Part shown: one piece after another, positions 23,267 through 32,899 of the stretch
Numbering within the stretch: the first letter of the stretch is position 1
How the letters are laid out: each line of letters opens with the position of its first letter
DNA from: Bilophila wadsworthia ATCC 49260
Lineage (GTDB): Bacteria > Desulfobacterota > Desulfovibrionia > Desulfovibrionales > Desulfovibrionaceae
Reading direction: 5' to 3'
NCBI RefSeq assembly: GCF_000701705.1
Contig: NZ_JNJP01000006.1
Span: forward strand, 71,966-135,965
DNA: 64,000 nucleotides
The notes under the pieces: generated by a model
Told to the model about the DNA's origin: nothing
Databases searched by the model: none
The model's input: only the letters and a program-made list of their open reading frames with translations
Translations under genes and position numbers: made by a program

Positions 23267-25354
23267 CTAAAGTTGCAGCACCGAAAAATCGGCAAGCCGC
23301 TCCATGCGCAGGGTCAATGCCTTAAGCATATTGAGGCGGTTGGCGCGAAGATCAGGATCTTCGCACATAACCATGACCTTATCGAAAAGCTCATCCACGG
23401 CTGGTCGAAGTGCGGCGAGCATAGAGAAGAGCGCTTCAAAATCGTCGTTCGCCCATGCTGTCTCAAATGCGGCAAACATTTTTTCCAAGGCTTCCGCAAG
23501 CGCCATTTCCGCCGGTTCCTGCAACAGTTCACGTTTCCACGTGCCCTGAAGATCCACGCCAGCTTCATGGCCTTGTTTACGGATGATGTTGGCGACTCGC
23601 TTGAACGTCTGTGCAGCCTGCGGAAAATCATCCTGCCGACTCATGGATTCCAATGCGCCGAGACGTCGGCCGAGGGCCCATACATTGTCGGGATCGACGG
23701 CGGTTACAGCCTCGACGAGCAGTGTTTCCTTGCCCTGAGTCAGAAAATAATTCTTCACGCGGGCAATGAAAAAGTCATTCAACTTTGCGATTGCTTCAGC
23801 GGGGGCCAGCTTCCATTTCCGATCGCCGTACAGCCTCTGCGCTTCTTCGAAAAGTTCCTTGACGTCGAAGCGGTACCCACGCTCAAGCATGATACGGGTG
23901 ATGCCGAGCGCGCAGCGCCGCAGAGCATAGGGGTCGGCCGCACCTGTGGGAATCATGCCCAGACCGAAACACCCGACAAGGGTATCCACCTTATCCGCGA
24001 TGGACAGGATGGAACCAAGCTCTGTGGCCGGAACGGGCGAATCAGGACCGGACGGCAGATACTGTTCGGCAAGAGCCGCGGCGACAGCTTCCGTTTCTCC
24101 CTTTTTGCGGGCATAAATCCCGCCCATGATGCCCTGCAACGTATCAAATTCGCCGACCATAGCGGAGACCAGGTCAGCTTTGGAAAGGCGCCCCGCCCGC
24201 GCGGCCTGTTCCGGATCCTGCTGAACCTTCTCGGCAAGCCAGCGGCACAGCGCGCTGATACGGCGCGTCTTTTCGCCCATACTCCCCAAAGGAGCAAGGA
24301 ACGTGACCGCATCAAGCGCTTCCAGCCATTCATCAAACGTGGCTTCAAGGTCGGTCTTCCAGAAGAACCGCCCGTCTTCAAGGCGTGCGCGGAGCACACG
24401 TTCCCATCCCTTTTTGACAAGAGAAAGATCTTTCGGGTGCAGATTCAGAACGGTCAGGAAGTACGGCATGAGGTTGCCCGAAGCATCTTCCACGCCAAAA
24501 CTCTTCTGGTGTTCCTGCATGCTGGTCAACAGGACTTCACGGGGCAATTCAAGGAAAGAAGGATCAAAGTCGCCCAGCAACGGCACGGGACACTCAACCA
24601 GTCCTTGAACTTCATCAAGCAGGCCATCGATCCAGATGATTTTGCCATTGGCCGCTTCCGCGATTCTGTTCCCTTCGCTGACGATATAGGCGCGCCTTTC
24701 AGCCGCCTTCAGTTGAACGGCCCCTTCCTTCACGATGGTGGGAACGTAATCGCCCGCGGTCTTGATCGTGAAGGGACCGGGACCAAGCACGCGGTGCCCC
24801 TGCGTAACCCGCCCGGAAGCCACTTTACCGACTTCAAACGGAACGACAACGTCGTCAAGCAGCGCAAGAACCCAACGGATGGGACGGGCAAAAGCAAACT
24901 CGCCGTCTCCCCACCGCATACGCTTGGCAAAGGGCAAGGCAGCGATAATCGCCGGACACAAGCCAGCCAGCACGTCCAACGTAGGCACGCCGCCGGTTTT
25001 CTTCATCCCTGAAAGGTATTCCCCTTTCTCGGTCTGCGTCCTGCCCAAAGCGGAAACGTCGATACCAAGCGTCTTGGCAAACCCCTGAGCGGCCTTGGTG
25101 GGATTCCCCTCGGCATCGAAAGCAATGCGGGCGGGCGGCCCCATAACCAATTCTTCCCTGACAGGCTGGGTATCTTCCAGACCTTCCACGATGACCACGG
25201 AACGACGCGGCGTAGCACAGGTATCAAGGAGGGAAAACGTATAGCCAGCTTCTTTGAGCCCAGCCGTGAACCGATCCGCCAGTTCTTTTTCAACATTGGA
25301 CAAAAAGCGGGCCGGCAGCTCTTCCGTGCCGATTTCAAGAACAAAGGTGGACAT
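23267..25354 (-). CDS. glyS: Glycyl-tRNA synthetase beta subunit
   Basis: A 695-residue beta chain of the two-subunit bacterial glycyl-tRNA synthetase. It opens with FVLEIGTEELPARF, the family hallmark, and ends in a DALR-type anticodon-binding region (about 580-690). Its start shares one base with the glyQ stop (TAATG), so the two subunits are made in a coupled fashion. Confidence 0.97.
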   Translation of the reverse strand: MSTFVLEIGTEELPARFLSNVEKELADRFTAGLKEAGYTFSLLDTCATPRRSVVIVEGLEDTQPVREELVMGPPARIAFDAEGNPTKAAQGFAKTLGIDVSALGRTQTEKGEYLSGMKKTGGVPTLDVLAGLCPAIIAALPFAKRMRWGDGEFAFARPIRWVLALLDDVVVPFEVGKVASGRVTQGHRVLGPGPFTIKTAGDYVPTIVKEGAVQLKAAERRAYIVSEGNRIAEAANGKIIWIDGLLDEVQGLVECPVPLLGDFDPSFLELPREVLLTSMQEHQKSFGVEDASGNLMPYFLTVLNLHPKDLSLVKKGWERVLRARLEDGRFFWKTDLEATFDEWLEALDAVTFLAPLGSMGEKTRRISALCRWLAEKVQQDPEQAARAGRLSKADLVSAMVGEFDTLQGIMGGIYARKKGETEAVAAALAEQYLPSGPDSPVPATELGSILSIADKVDTLVGCFGLGMIPTGAADPYALRRCALGITRIMLERGYRFDVKELFEEAQRLYGDRKWKLAPAEAIAKLNDFFIARVKNYFLTQGKETLLVEAVTAVDPDNVWALGRRLGALESMSRQDDFPQAAQTFKRVANIIRKQGHEAGVDLQGTWKRELLQEPAEMALAEALEKMFAAFETAWANDDFEALFSMLAALRPAVDELFDKVMVMCEDPDLRANRLNMLKALTLRMERLADFSVLQL

Positions 25355-26229
25355 TATCGGTTCCCTCCGAGCATGGGATACCCCATTTCCTTACGCTGCT
25401 CCGCATACAGATGCGCAACGGACGAGGCCAACGTGCGCACGCGCCCGATATAGCCGGTGCGTTCCGTAATGGAGATAGCCCCCCGAGCGTCCAACAGGTT
25501 GAACGTATGGGAGCACTTCAAACAATAATCATACGCGGGCCAAAGCAGTCCCTGTCCGGTGAGACGAAGGCATTCGGCCTCAAACTGGTCGAAGTGCTCA
25601 CGGTGCATGGCGGCGTCACTCTCATCAAAATTATAGCGAGACTGCTCGACTTCGTTCTGATGGTAGATCTGGCCGTAGGTCACATGCTCGTTCCACTGGA
25701 TGTCATAGACGGAATCTTTCCCTTGCAGGTACATGGTCAGGCGTTCCAGACCATAGGTGAGCTCCGCGCTGACGGGCGAAAGATCGATCCCGCCAACCTG
25801 CTGGAAATAGGTGAACTGCGACACTTCCATGCCGTTCAGCCACACTTCCCAGCCAAGCCCCCACGCGCCGAGGGTCGGAGACTCCCAGTCGTCTTCGACG
25901 AAGCGGATGTCATGCTCTTCCTGATGGATCCCCAGTGCACGAAGGCTGCCAAGGTAGAGATCCTGCACATCGTCGGGAGAGGGCTTCAAAATGACCTGAA
26001 ACTGGAAATAGTGCTGAAGCCGATTGGGGTTTTCGCCATACCGCCCGTCCGTGGGACGCCGAGAAGGCTCCACATAGGCCACATTCCACGGCTCCGGCCC
26101 GATAACCCGCAGAAACGTCGAAGGGTTAAACGTGCCGGCACCACATTCTATATCCATCGGCTGAGCGACGACGCATCCCCTGCTCGCCCAATAGCGTTGC
26201 AGAGTGAGAATCACATCCTGAAAATACAT
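25354..26229 (-). CDS. glyQ: Glycyl-tRNA synthetase alpha subunit
   Basis: A 291-residue catalytic alpha chain. It opens with MYFQDVILTLQRYWASRGC and carries the GAGTFNPSTFLR and PSRRPTDGRYGENPNRLQ class II aminoacylation segments. ATG at 26229 follows GGAGG by four bases. The longer open frame overlaps recO and is not conserved-looking. It acts with GlyS as an alpha2beta2 complex. Confidence 0.97.
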   Translation of the reverse strand: MYFQDVILTLQRYWASRGCVVAQPMDIECGAGTFNPSTFLRVIGPEPWNVAYVEPSRRPTDGRYGENPNRLQHYFQFQVILKPSPDDVQDLYLGSLRALGIHQEEHDIRFVEDDWESPTLGAWGLGWEVWLNGMEVSQFTYFQQVGGIDLSPVSAELTYGLERLTMYLQGKDSVYDIQWNEHVTYGQIYHQNEVEQSRYNFDESDAAMHREHFDQFEAECLRLTGQGLLWPAYDYCLKCSHTFNLLDARGAISITERTGYIGRVRTLASSVAHLYAEQRKEMGYPMLGGNR

Positions 26230-26327
26230 GCTTCCTCCATGACAATAGCGGCACTCACCAGACGGGGTATTTCCTTCCGAAAAAGCAGCCACAGCAGACC
26301 GTTTTTTAGTGCTCGGAATCCTCCGGA

Positions 26328-27098
26328 TCACATTCTCCGGAAGCGCCCCCTGTCCCAAGTCAGGCCCAAATGATACTGCACAAAGCCATCCACCGCTCTC
26401 GCGCACTCACGTCGTTCCGCCGGGAGCAATACTTCGCCCGTCTCTTCCGAAGAGCCGGACGTTAAAAAATGCCAATGCAGGGGTGATACTTCCTGTACTT
26501 GGCGCAAAACGTCAAGGCTTTTGCCACTGATTTCCACAATATTTCCTCGCCCGGAAACACAATCCGGGCAAACGATGGTCCCTTCCGAGACCAGAAATCC
26601 GGCATGATCAAAATCTTTTTTCCCGCAGGAGACACATGCCGTCAAAGCGGGAGCGTACCCCTGCTGAGACGCCAAGCGCAACCGAAAAAGTATCGGGAGA
26701 ATATCCTGAACGGTTTCAGACTGTTCAAGGAGTTCCAACGTGTCCTTGAGAAGCAGGAACACTCCGGCCGCACCATCCTGAGGAACGCCAAGCGCTTCAA
26801 CAAACCGGACACAGTTCATAAACATACCCAGCCGATTCCAGTCCGTCCGCAAACGCCGGGGCCCCCGAATCAGATTACCCTCCTGCAAGGAAAGGTACAT
26901 GCCGTTTCGGGTCGTTTTGGTACTGATCTGAAGTTCGTTGAAAAGATCCAGACAGCCACAGAATCGTTTGCGGCTCCGGCTGCCGCCAAAGGCAAACGCC
27001 GATACGATGCCGTGGCGGCGCGTCAGCATACGCAGCCAGAGGTCCGATTCCCGAAAGCGCCCTACCCCCAAAACGAGGGCCGTGTCGGACCATTCCAT
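26328..27098 (-). CDS. recO: DNA repair protein RecO
   Basis: A 256-residue RecO: an N-terminal OB fold (about 1-80), a helical middle, and a zinc site CVSCG with CPDC around 155-190. RecO loads RecA onto SSB-coated DNA with RecR. It starts three bases after the stop of the RodZ-like gene and sits ahead of glyQ, a common arrangement in Desulfovibrio relatives. Confidence 0.93.
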   Translation of the reverse strand: MEWSDTALVLGVGRFRESDLWLRMLTRRHGIVSAFAFGGSRSRKRFCGCLDLFNELQISTKTTRNGMYLSLQEGNLIRGPRRLRTDWNRLGMFMNCVRFVEALGVPQDGAAGVFLLLKDTLELLEQSETVQDILPILFRLRLASQQGYAPALTACVSCGKKDFDHAGFLVSEGTIVCPDCVSGRGNIVEISGKSLDVLRQVQEVSPLHWHFLTSGSSEETGEVLLPAERRECARAVDGFVQYHLGLTWDRGRFRRM

Positions 27099-27101
27099 AG
27101 A

Positions 27102-27971
27102 CTAATTCTGAGCGTCATTGGGGAACGTGACAGTCTTGACCTGACCGATTTTCCCCACAGGCGGCAGTTCCTTGCCGTCATACGTGATCAGCATGGCTCC
27201 CGCGTTGCCCAGCTTCATAACGAGCTTTTCCTGAAAGTCGACATTCAGGGTGTCCCCCTTATGCATGACGCGCTGGCTGTTTTTGCCGTCCGCAGTCGTC
27301 GAAACCCAGCAATCGCCCTGCGCCGTCAACAACATACGGTGACCGGTGGCGGGAAGAGCCGCTTGCTCCGTCGGCGTCTCGGTTTCAGCGGGAAGAGGCG
27401 TTCCACCCAAAACAATCGGTTCCTCCGATGCCGCAGGAAGCGTGGCGTTCGCAGCCGGCTCCACAGGGATGGCAGGCGTCGTGACGACAGTATCCGCTTC
27501 AGGGACAGCCGGAGAAGACACAGCCGGCGAGGCCGTTTTTTCCCGACTCACCGTATTGCTGGAAAGTCCGGGGATACTATCCCGAAAATACCATGCCCCT
27601 CCCGCAAGAAACAACGCGCACAAAAGGATGGCAAGCCAAGGCACATGACTTTCCTCGCGACGTGCCGCAGCGGGGACAACACGGATTTCCTGTTCGCGCA
27701 GCTCTTCTTCCGGATCTTTGAGCAGTGCGCACGCAGCGTGGGTAACGCTATCGTCGACGGCAAGAAGCTTCGCATACGCCCGGATAAATCCCCGGGCATA
27801 TACGGCATGCGGCATGGATTCCATGTCTCCTTCCTCTATGGCTTTAACCAACCGAGAGGTGATCTTGAGTTCCGCGGCGACATTTTCTTCCGTCAACCCC
27901 TTATGGATACGCCTCTCACGAAGCAGGGCTCCAAAGTCTGCCAGCGTCAAAACAGTTTCCGTCTCTTCCAT
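27102..27971 (-). CDS. RodZ-like helix-turn-helix membrane protein (DUF4115)
   Basis: A 289-residue protein with a Cro/Xre-type HTH domain (about 11-75), a positively charged region, one membrane segment at about 110-129, an Ala/Pro/Thr-rich periplasmic linker (about 135-215), and a C-terminal DUF4115 beta domain. This is the layout of RodZ, which links MreB to the cell-wall elongation machinery. The linker contains repetitive low-complexity sequence. It lies 39 bases after the SurA-like gene. Confidence 0.85.
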   Translation of the reverse strand: MEETETVLTLADFGALLRERRIHKGLTEENVAAELKITSRLVKAIEEGDMESMPHAVYARGFIRAYAKLLAVDDSVTHAACALLKDPEEELREQEIRVVPAAARREESHVPWLAILLCALFLAGGAWYFRDSIPGLSSNTVSREKTASPAVSSPAVPEADTVVTTPAIPVEPAANATLPAASEEPIVLGGTPLPAETETPTEQAALPATGHRMLLTAQGDCWVSTTADGKNSQRVMHKGDTLNVDFQEKLVMKLGNAGAMLITYDGKELPPVGKIGQVKTVTFPNDAQN

Positions 27972-28010
27972 GCTGTGTACCTTTCGGAAATCGAATGCAA
28001 AAAGGGATAG

Positions 28011-28937
28011 TTATTGGCGGATCTCAACCACAGCCCGCTTGCGAAGCTGTTCGCTGTATTCACGGAAGCGCTCTTGGAGCTTCGGTTCGCGCAAAATCCT
28101 TTCGATCTGAGGCGTGGCTTCCTCCAGCGTCTGTCCGTCTCCGGATTCCATAGAGAGAAGCTTCAACTGTCCTTTCAATCCGTTATTCACTTCAAACAAT
28201 CCGGAGACATCTCCCGGCTTGAGCTGCGAAAGGCGGTCCTGCCATGTAGGATCAAGGCTGTTCCAATCCACGACGCCCACATCACCGCCTTCCTGAGCGC
28301 GAGGCCCCACGGAAACCTGACGAGCGGCTTGTTCAAAGGAAAGCTTGCCGCTACGGATACGGGCGGCCTGCGCCTCGGCATTTTCCGTCGGCGGATATAC
28401 AATAACCGCAAAACGGACTTTCTGGTTGTTCATGAACGTCTGCTTATGCTGATTATAATAATCGGCGATCTCTTCTTTCGTCACGATGACCTTACGGCCG
28501 ACCATGTTGGCAAGGAGGCGGTTCCGCAAAATGCTGCTGCGGATACGCTCGCGGAAATCCTTCTCTGTCGTGCGCTGGATCTGGAGCTGACGCTGGAATT
28601 CTTCCGGCGTCATTTTATTGCGCGACATGATCTGCTGTATTTCATTATCCACTTCGCTGTCGCCCACCGAAATTTTAAGGCGCTGGGCTTCCTGCGTCAG
28701 AATAATGTTGTTGATCATGCGTTCCAGCGTTGCCTTGGTCAGTTCTTCTATCGCAGCGGCCTGATTGGGATCTTTGGGATTCAATCCCCGCCGCATGGCT
28801 TCGGGGGCCGTTTCAGCCTGCAAGTCAAACGCCGTTATCATTTCGCCGTTCACGACCGCGGCAACGCCATTGATGGCGGCGCGTACGGGAGACGTAATCA
28901 AAAAAAACAAAAGAAACGCAGTACTGACGATGCGCAC
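28011..28937 (-). CDS. SurA-like periplasmic peptidyl-prolyl isomerase
   Basis: A 308-residue secreted chaperone: a signal peptide at about 1-20 (ending SPVRA), a SurA N-terminal helical domain, and a parvulin (PpiC) domain at about 165-260. It would fold outer-membrane proteins in the periplasm. The start is GTG at 28937 because AAGGAG lies seven bases upstream and the signal peptide then begins at residue 2. An upstream start would add 23 residues before the signal. Confidence 0.85.
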   Translation of the reverse strand: MRIVSTAFLLFFLITSPVRAAINGVAAVVNGEMITAFDLQAETAPEAMRRGLNPKDPNQAAAIEELTKATLERMINNIILTQEAQRLKISVGDSEVDNEIQQIMSRNKMTPEEFQRQLQIQRTTEKDFRERIRSSILRNRLLANMVGRKVIVTKEEIADYYNQHKQTFMNNQKVRFAVIVYPPTENAEAQAARIRSGKLSFEQAARQVSVGPRAQEGGDVGVVDWNSLDPTWQDRLSQLKPGDVSGLFEVNNGLKGQLKLLSMESGDGQTLEEATPQIERILREPKLQERFREYSEQLRKRAVVEIRQ

Positions 28938-29159
28938 GCTATGCTCCTTGATATTCTGGCTCTGGGACTGAAACATTCCCAGCCTTGTTTTTGCAACACT
29001 GAGCACACAAAAAGATTTCCTCGGACGGAACGTTTCTCAAGATGCGTTCAGCCCAATGGAAAACGTCTTTGGAGTGCTCTCTGTGCGACAATTTTTTGGC
29101 AAGATACGCTGATTCCCGCCAACTTGCAACGCCGGGACTTTCTAACCCTCTCAGGCATA

Positions 29160-32100
29160 TCAGTCAGTCAGAAGTGTCCCCAGCGCCAGTCTGGCGGCAT
29201 CAAGCCTGCGCGGAGTGGGCAACTGCATATCCAACTTCAATTCAAGGCTTGATGGGGGAATCAACTTGGCATTGCCTTTTTGCGCACTCAAGAACGGCAC
29301 CAGTTTCTCGGGGGCGATGGCGTTCTGCTTCTCATCCCAGAGGACACGGAGCCGATCCTCGTATACGTCCGCCTTCAAGGCTTGAGCGCCGCTCAGGAAT
29401 TGCTTTAGCGCCAGTACAGCCATAAAGATTTCCAATGGTTGCGGCAAAATGCCAAAGCGGTCTCGAAGCTCGAGTTCAAGTTCCTGGCGGGCCTGAGCGT
29501 CCGGAGCAGCGGATAGCCGCTTATACCAACGCAGACGTTCCCGTCCATCCGTAATATAGTCCTCGGGGATATGGGCGGTAAGCCCTAAATTGAGTTCCGT
29601 TTCAATCTGCAACGATACGCCGCCGTTTTTAATCTTGTTGACGGCTTGTTCGAGCATTTCAAGATACAGTTCAAGCCCCACACGTCCCATATGGCCGGAC
29701 TGAACCTCACCAAGAATGTTTCCGGCACCACGCAACCGCAAATCTTCCATCGCAACTTGGAAGCCCGCGCCCAAGTAATCCATATCAAGAATAATGCGCA
29801 AACGTTCTTTTGTTGCAGCAGGCAACCGCTCCAGATCAGAAACGACGAAACAGGCAAAAGCCTGCCGATCGGACCGCCCCACCCTGCCCCGCAACTGGTA
29901 CAACTGCCCCAGACCGAAAAGATGCGCCTGATCGACGATCAGCGTATTGGCCCGAGGGAAGTCCAGCCCCGATTCAACAATGGCGGTACAAACCAGAATG
30001 TCCAACTCGCCATGCCAAAATGCGTGCATGGTTTCTTCAAGCTTCTTTTCCGGCAGCTGCCCATGCGCCATGCCGATACGCGCATTCGGAGCCAGTTCCT
30101 TGACGAACTCGACGACCCGTTCCAGCCCCTGCACCCGGTTATGGACCCAAAAAACCTGCCCCTCACGGGCTAGTTCCCGTTCAATCACCTGCCGAAGCGT
30201 TGCCTTGTCCCGCTCCAGCAGCGCCGTAGAAACGGGTTTACGCTCAGGGGGGGCCGTCTCGATGACCGAAAGTTCGCGGACTCCGGACATGGATAACTGG
30301 AGCGTCCGGGGAATCGGAGTGGCCGTCAATGTGAGCGCATCAACGTTCTTTTTGATTTTCTTGAGTTTCTCTTTGTGCCGAACGCCGAAACGCTGCTCCT
30401 CGTCAAGGATAAGCAAGCCAAGATTCGGGAGAACCACATCGTCCGAAAGGAGCCGATGCGTACCGATGAGGATGTCGATCTGTCCGGAAGCCGCCGCTTT
30501 GAGCACTTCTTTCTGCTTGGCTGAAGAAACGAAGCGGCTCAGCAGTCCGACATTGAGCGCAAAGCCCGAAAGCCGGGAGCGGAAGGTCTGGTAATGCTGC
30601 TCGGCAAGAACTGTCGTGGGACACAAGAGTGCGACCTGACGCCCTTCCGAGGCGGCCCTGAACGCCGCCCGCAGAGCAACCTCCGTTTTGCCGAACCCCA
30701 CGTCTCCGCATACAAGCCGATCCATAGGTTCGGGCTTTTCCATATCAGCCAGGACGTCCTGTATGGCTTTCGCCTGATCAGGCGTTTCCTCGAAGCCGAA
30801 GGACGCTTCAAATTCACGGTACAACTCCCCAAGAGGAGGATACCGGAACCCCTTGGCCACTTTACGCCACGCATACATTTCAATCAGGTCTTCGGCGATT
30901 TTTTCGATAGCCTTGCGGGCTTTTTCCTTGCCGGATTGCCAGGCTCCGCCGCCCAGACGATCCAGCGACGGCTGCGCTTCTCCCCCGCCCTTAAAGCGTT
31001 GGATGAGGGAAAGGCGATCCACAGGAACATAAAGCCGATCATCTCCGGAATAGTGCAGCAGCAGGAAATCGTTGGCAGTGCTGCCCGTTTCCATGCGCAG
31101 CAGCCCCCCAAAGCGGGCAATGCCGTAATCCCGATGGACCAGCAAGTCGCCGGGCTTCAACTCGTCATACCGCTCAAGCCCCTTGAAGGCTCCTGTAGGA
31201 ACGCGGCGGCTTTTCTCCGCATGTGGCTGGAGGAGATCTTCCCCGAGTATGAGGCTCTGATCCCAAATCAGTTCAGCGCCGGCCCGAAATGGCGCCACCA
31301 AAGCGAACAGGCCATGCTGTTCCCCGGAATACCGCAGCAAAGGGGACAAGCCATCCTGAGAGGCCAGATTCAAAAATTTCGTACGGCTCTTTTCGGAAGC
31401 AAAGCACAAAATCGTCTGCCGCTTGTCGTTCTGCCACCGTTTCAGTGCTTGAACGAGCGTCTGCCAAGGGCGATCCTGCTCCGCAGTCGAAGGAAACAGA
31501 TCCTCGAACGAAGAAAGGCTCCGTTCCGGCAGATCATGGATTCCTTTGGCGATGCCCATCACCAGCGGTTCTGCGTGAACACAGGCGAACCGCGCGCAAG
31601 CGCTTTCCACATCGCTTGCTTCGCGCATGGCCAAACGCTGCGGCTGAGGACGGCCCTCCACATCCTGTGCTTCGAAGGCTTCCGTCCAAAGACGTTCCGC
31701 TGAGGACAACATATCACGAAAATCGGAGAGCCCCGGCAGAACCCATACGGTATCGGCAGGGAGCCATGCTTCCAGATTGGTCGCCGTGTCATAGCAGCAA
31801 CCCGGCAATAAGCGGAAATCGCCCTGTTCCTGTAAGCGGGTCAACCCGAACCGTTCATTTTCGGTCAGCATGTTTTTCTGGAACAGGCTTTTCCAGCGTG
31901 CCTGCATCTTCGCTTGATCAGCGGGCGACTGTCGAATGGGTGACACGGGAAGAACACGTACTTCAGAAAGATTTGCCTTCGAACGCTGGCTCACAGGATC
32001 GAAAAGACGGATTTCCTCTATGAGATCTCCAAAAAAATCAAGGCGTATGGGCTTATCATAACCGGGAGGCATGATGTCGAGAATATCACCTCGCCTGGCG

Positions 32101-32609
32101 ATCTCGCCCGGATTCGAGACCATGGAAACACGCTCATAGCCCCATTCAACCGCCTGTTCGAGTATCATATCCAACGAAACGTCTTCACCCCGTATGAGGG
32201 TAACCTCCCGGTTCTCGAAGAAATCCAGAGGCACCAGCTTGGGGAGCAGGTTATCGGCGGTCAGGATAAGCCCTTTGGCCTGCCCGCTGCGCAATGCGTA
32301 CAGAGCGGACAAGCGTTCCGTCCAGCCCTCACGGTTGGCCAAGCGAGGAGAAAACGGCGGCAGAGACGTCCAGCCGCCCTTATCAAGGGCATCCGGCAAA
32401 AAGTCGCCGCTGGACAACTCGGGAGAGAAAAGCCGCATCAAGGCGCGGGCGGTAAGCAACTCATCCCTGTTTTTTACGACCCAAGCCATGCCACGGCCCT
32501 GTTGGAGCATATCCACGCAAAGCCGCGCCTGCGTGGCCAGCCCCGCGCGCGCAACGTGTATCCGCCCAGCCTTGAAACGGGCGATCTCGGTCATCACATC
32601 TGTATACAC
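29160..32609 (-). CDS. mfd: Transcription-repair coupling factor Mfd
   Basis: An 1149-residue protein, the normal Mfd length. It has an N-terminal UvrB-like region, the RNA polymerase-interacting CarD-like domain (about 460-540), a RecG-like helicase with Walker A GDVGFGKTEV near 635 and DEEQRFGV near 735, and a C-terminal TRCF domain. It removes stalled RNA polymerase and recruits UvrA. The start is GTG at 32609, chosen because GAGG lies seven bases upstream; ATG at 32594 lacks a site. Confidence 0.97.
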   Translation of the reverse strand: MYTDVMTEIARFKAGRIHVARAGLATQARLCVDMLQQGRGMAWVVKNRDELLTARALMRLFSPELSSGDFLPDALDKGGWTSLPPFSPRLANREGWTERLSALYALRSGQAKGLILTADNLLPKLVPLDFFENREVTLIRGEDVSLDMILEQAVEWGYERVSMVSNPGEIARRGDILDIMPPGYDKPIRLDFFGDLIEEIRLFDPVSQRSKANLSEVRVLPVSPIRQSPADQAKMQARWKSLFQKNMLTENERFGLTRLQEQGDFRLLPGCCYDTATNLEAWLPADTVWVLPGLSDFRDMLSSAERLWTEAFEAQDVEGRPQPQRLAMREASDVESACARFACVHAEPLVMGIAKGIHDLPERSLSSFEDLFPSTAEQDRPWQTLVQALKRWQNDKRQTILCFASEKSRTKFLNLASQDGLSPLLRYSGEQHGLFALVAPFRAGAELIWDQSLILGEDLLQPHAEKSRRVPTGAFKGLERYDELKPGDLLVHRDYGIARFGGLLRMETGSTANDFLLLHYSGDDRLYVPVDRLSLIQRFKGGGEAQPSLDRLGGGAWQSGKEKARKAIEKIAEDLIEMYAWRKVAKGFRYPPLGELYREFEASFGFEETPDQAKAIQDVLADMEKPEPMDRLVCGDVGFGKTEVALRAAFRAASEGRQVALLCPTTVLAEQHYQTFRSRLSGFALNVGLLSRFVSSAKQKEVLKAAASGQIDILIGTHRLLSDDVVLPNLGLLILDEEQRFGVRHKEKLKKIKKNVDALTLTATPIPRTLQLSMSGVRELSVIETAPPERKPVSTALLERDKATLRQVIERELAREGQVFWVHNRVQGLERVVEFVKELAPNARIGMAHGQLPEKKLEETMHAFWHGELDILVCTAIVESGLDFPRANTLIVDQAHLFGLGQLYQLRGRVGRSDRQAFACFVVSDLERLPAATKERLRIILDMDYLGAGFQVAMEDLRLRGAGNILGEVQSGHMGRVGLELYLEMLEQAVNKIKNGGVSLQIETELNLGLTAHIPEDYITDGRERLRWYKRLSAAPDAQARQELELELRDRFGILPQPLEIFMAVLALKQFLSGAQALKADVYEDRLRVLWDEKQNAIAPEKLVPFLSAQKGNAKLIPPSSLELKLDMQLPTPRRLDAARLALGTLLTD

Positions 32610-32792
32610 AAAAGTACCTCGTCAACCATTGAACGTCATTCCCAAAATCACATGGAATCAATGAAGCTTTCCCACCCATTGTCAAGCCTCGCTCCGTATG
32701 CCGCCGGACAGGAACAAGAGCGGAAGGAGAAAACTGCCGCACCTCTAATGCATCCTAGCCAACGGATAAGCAGGGGTATAAAATGGGTAAAG

Positions 32793-32835
32793 GCCTCCAC
32801 AAGTCCCTGCCCAAAGGCAAGAGGATTGTGGAGGC
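32793..32835. repeat. Long inverted repeat, possible terminator of the M24 gene
   Basis: GCCTCCACAA (32793-32802) pairs perfectly with TTGTGGAGGC (32826-32835), with a smaller GCC/GGC pairing inside the loop. On the minus strand it is followed by moderately T-rich sequence. It lies 65 bases after the M24 peptidase stop and is the only notable element in the 290-base gap before mfd. Confidence 0.5.
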
Positions 32836-32899
32836 GAACAATCCCGCTTCTGAGCGACATCACAATCATATCGGCAGGACACGGGGTATGAAAGGGAAA

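Noticed and set aside
23189..25012. A 607-codon plus-strand frame opposite glyS
   Set aside because: Opposite a certain gene, no motif, no ribosome site.
26499..28010. A 503-codon plus-strand frame across recO and the RodZ-like gene
   Set aside because: It crosses two clear minus-strand genes and their junction, and its translation is rich in Arg and Gln in the random-looking way of a shadow.
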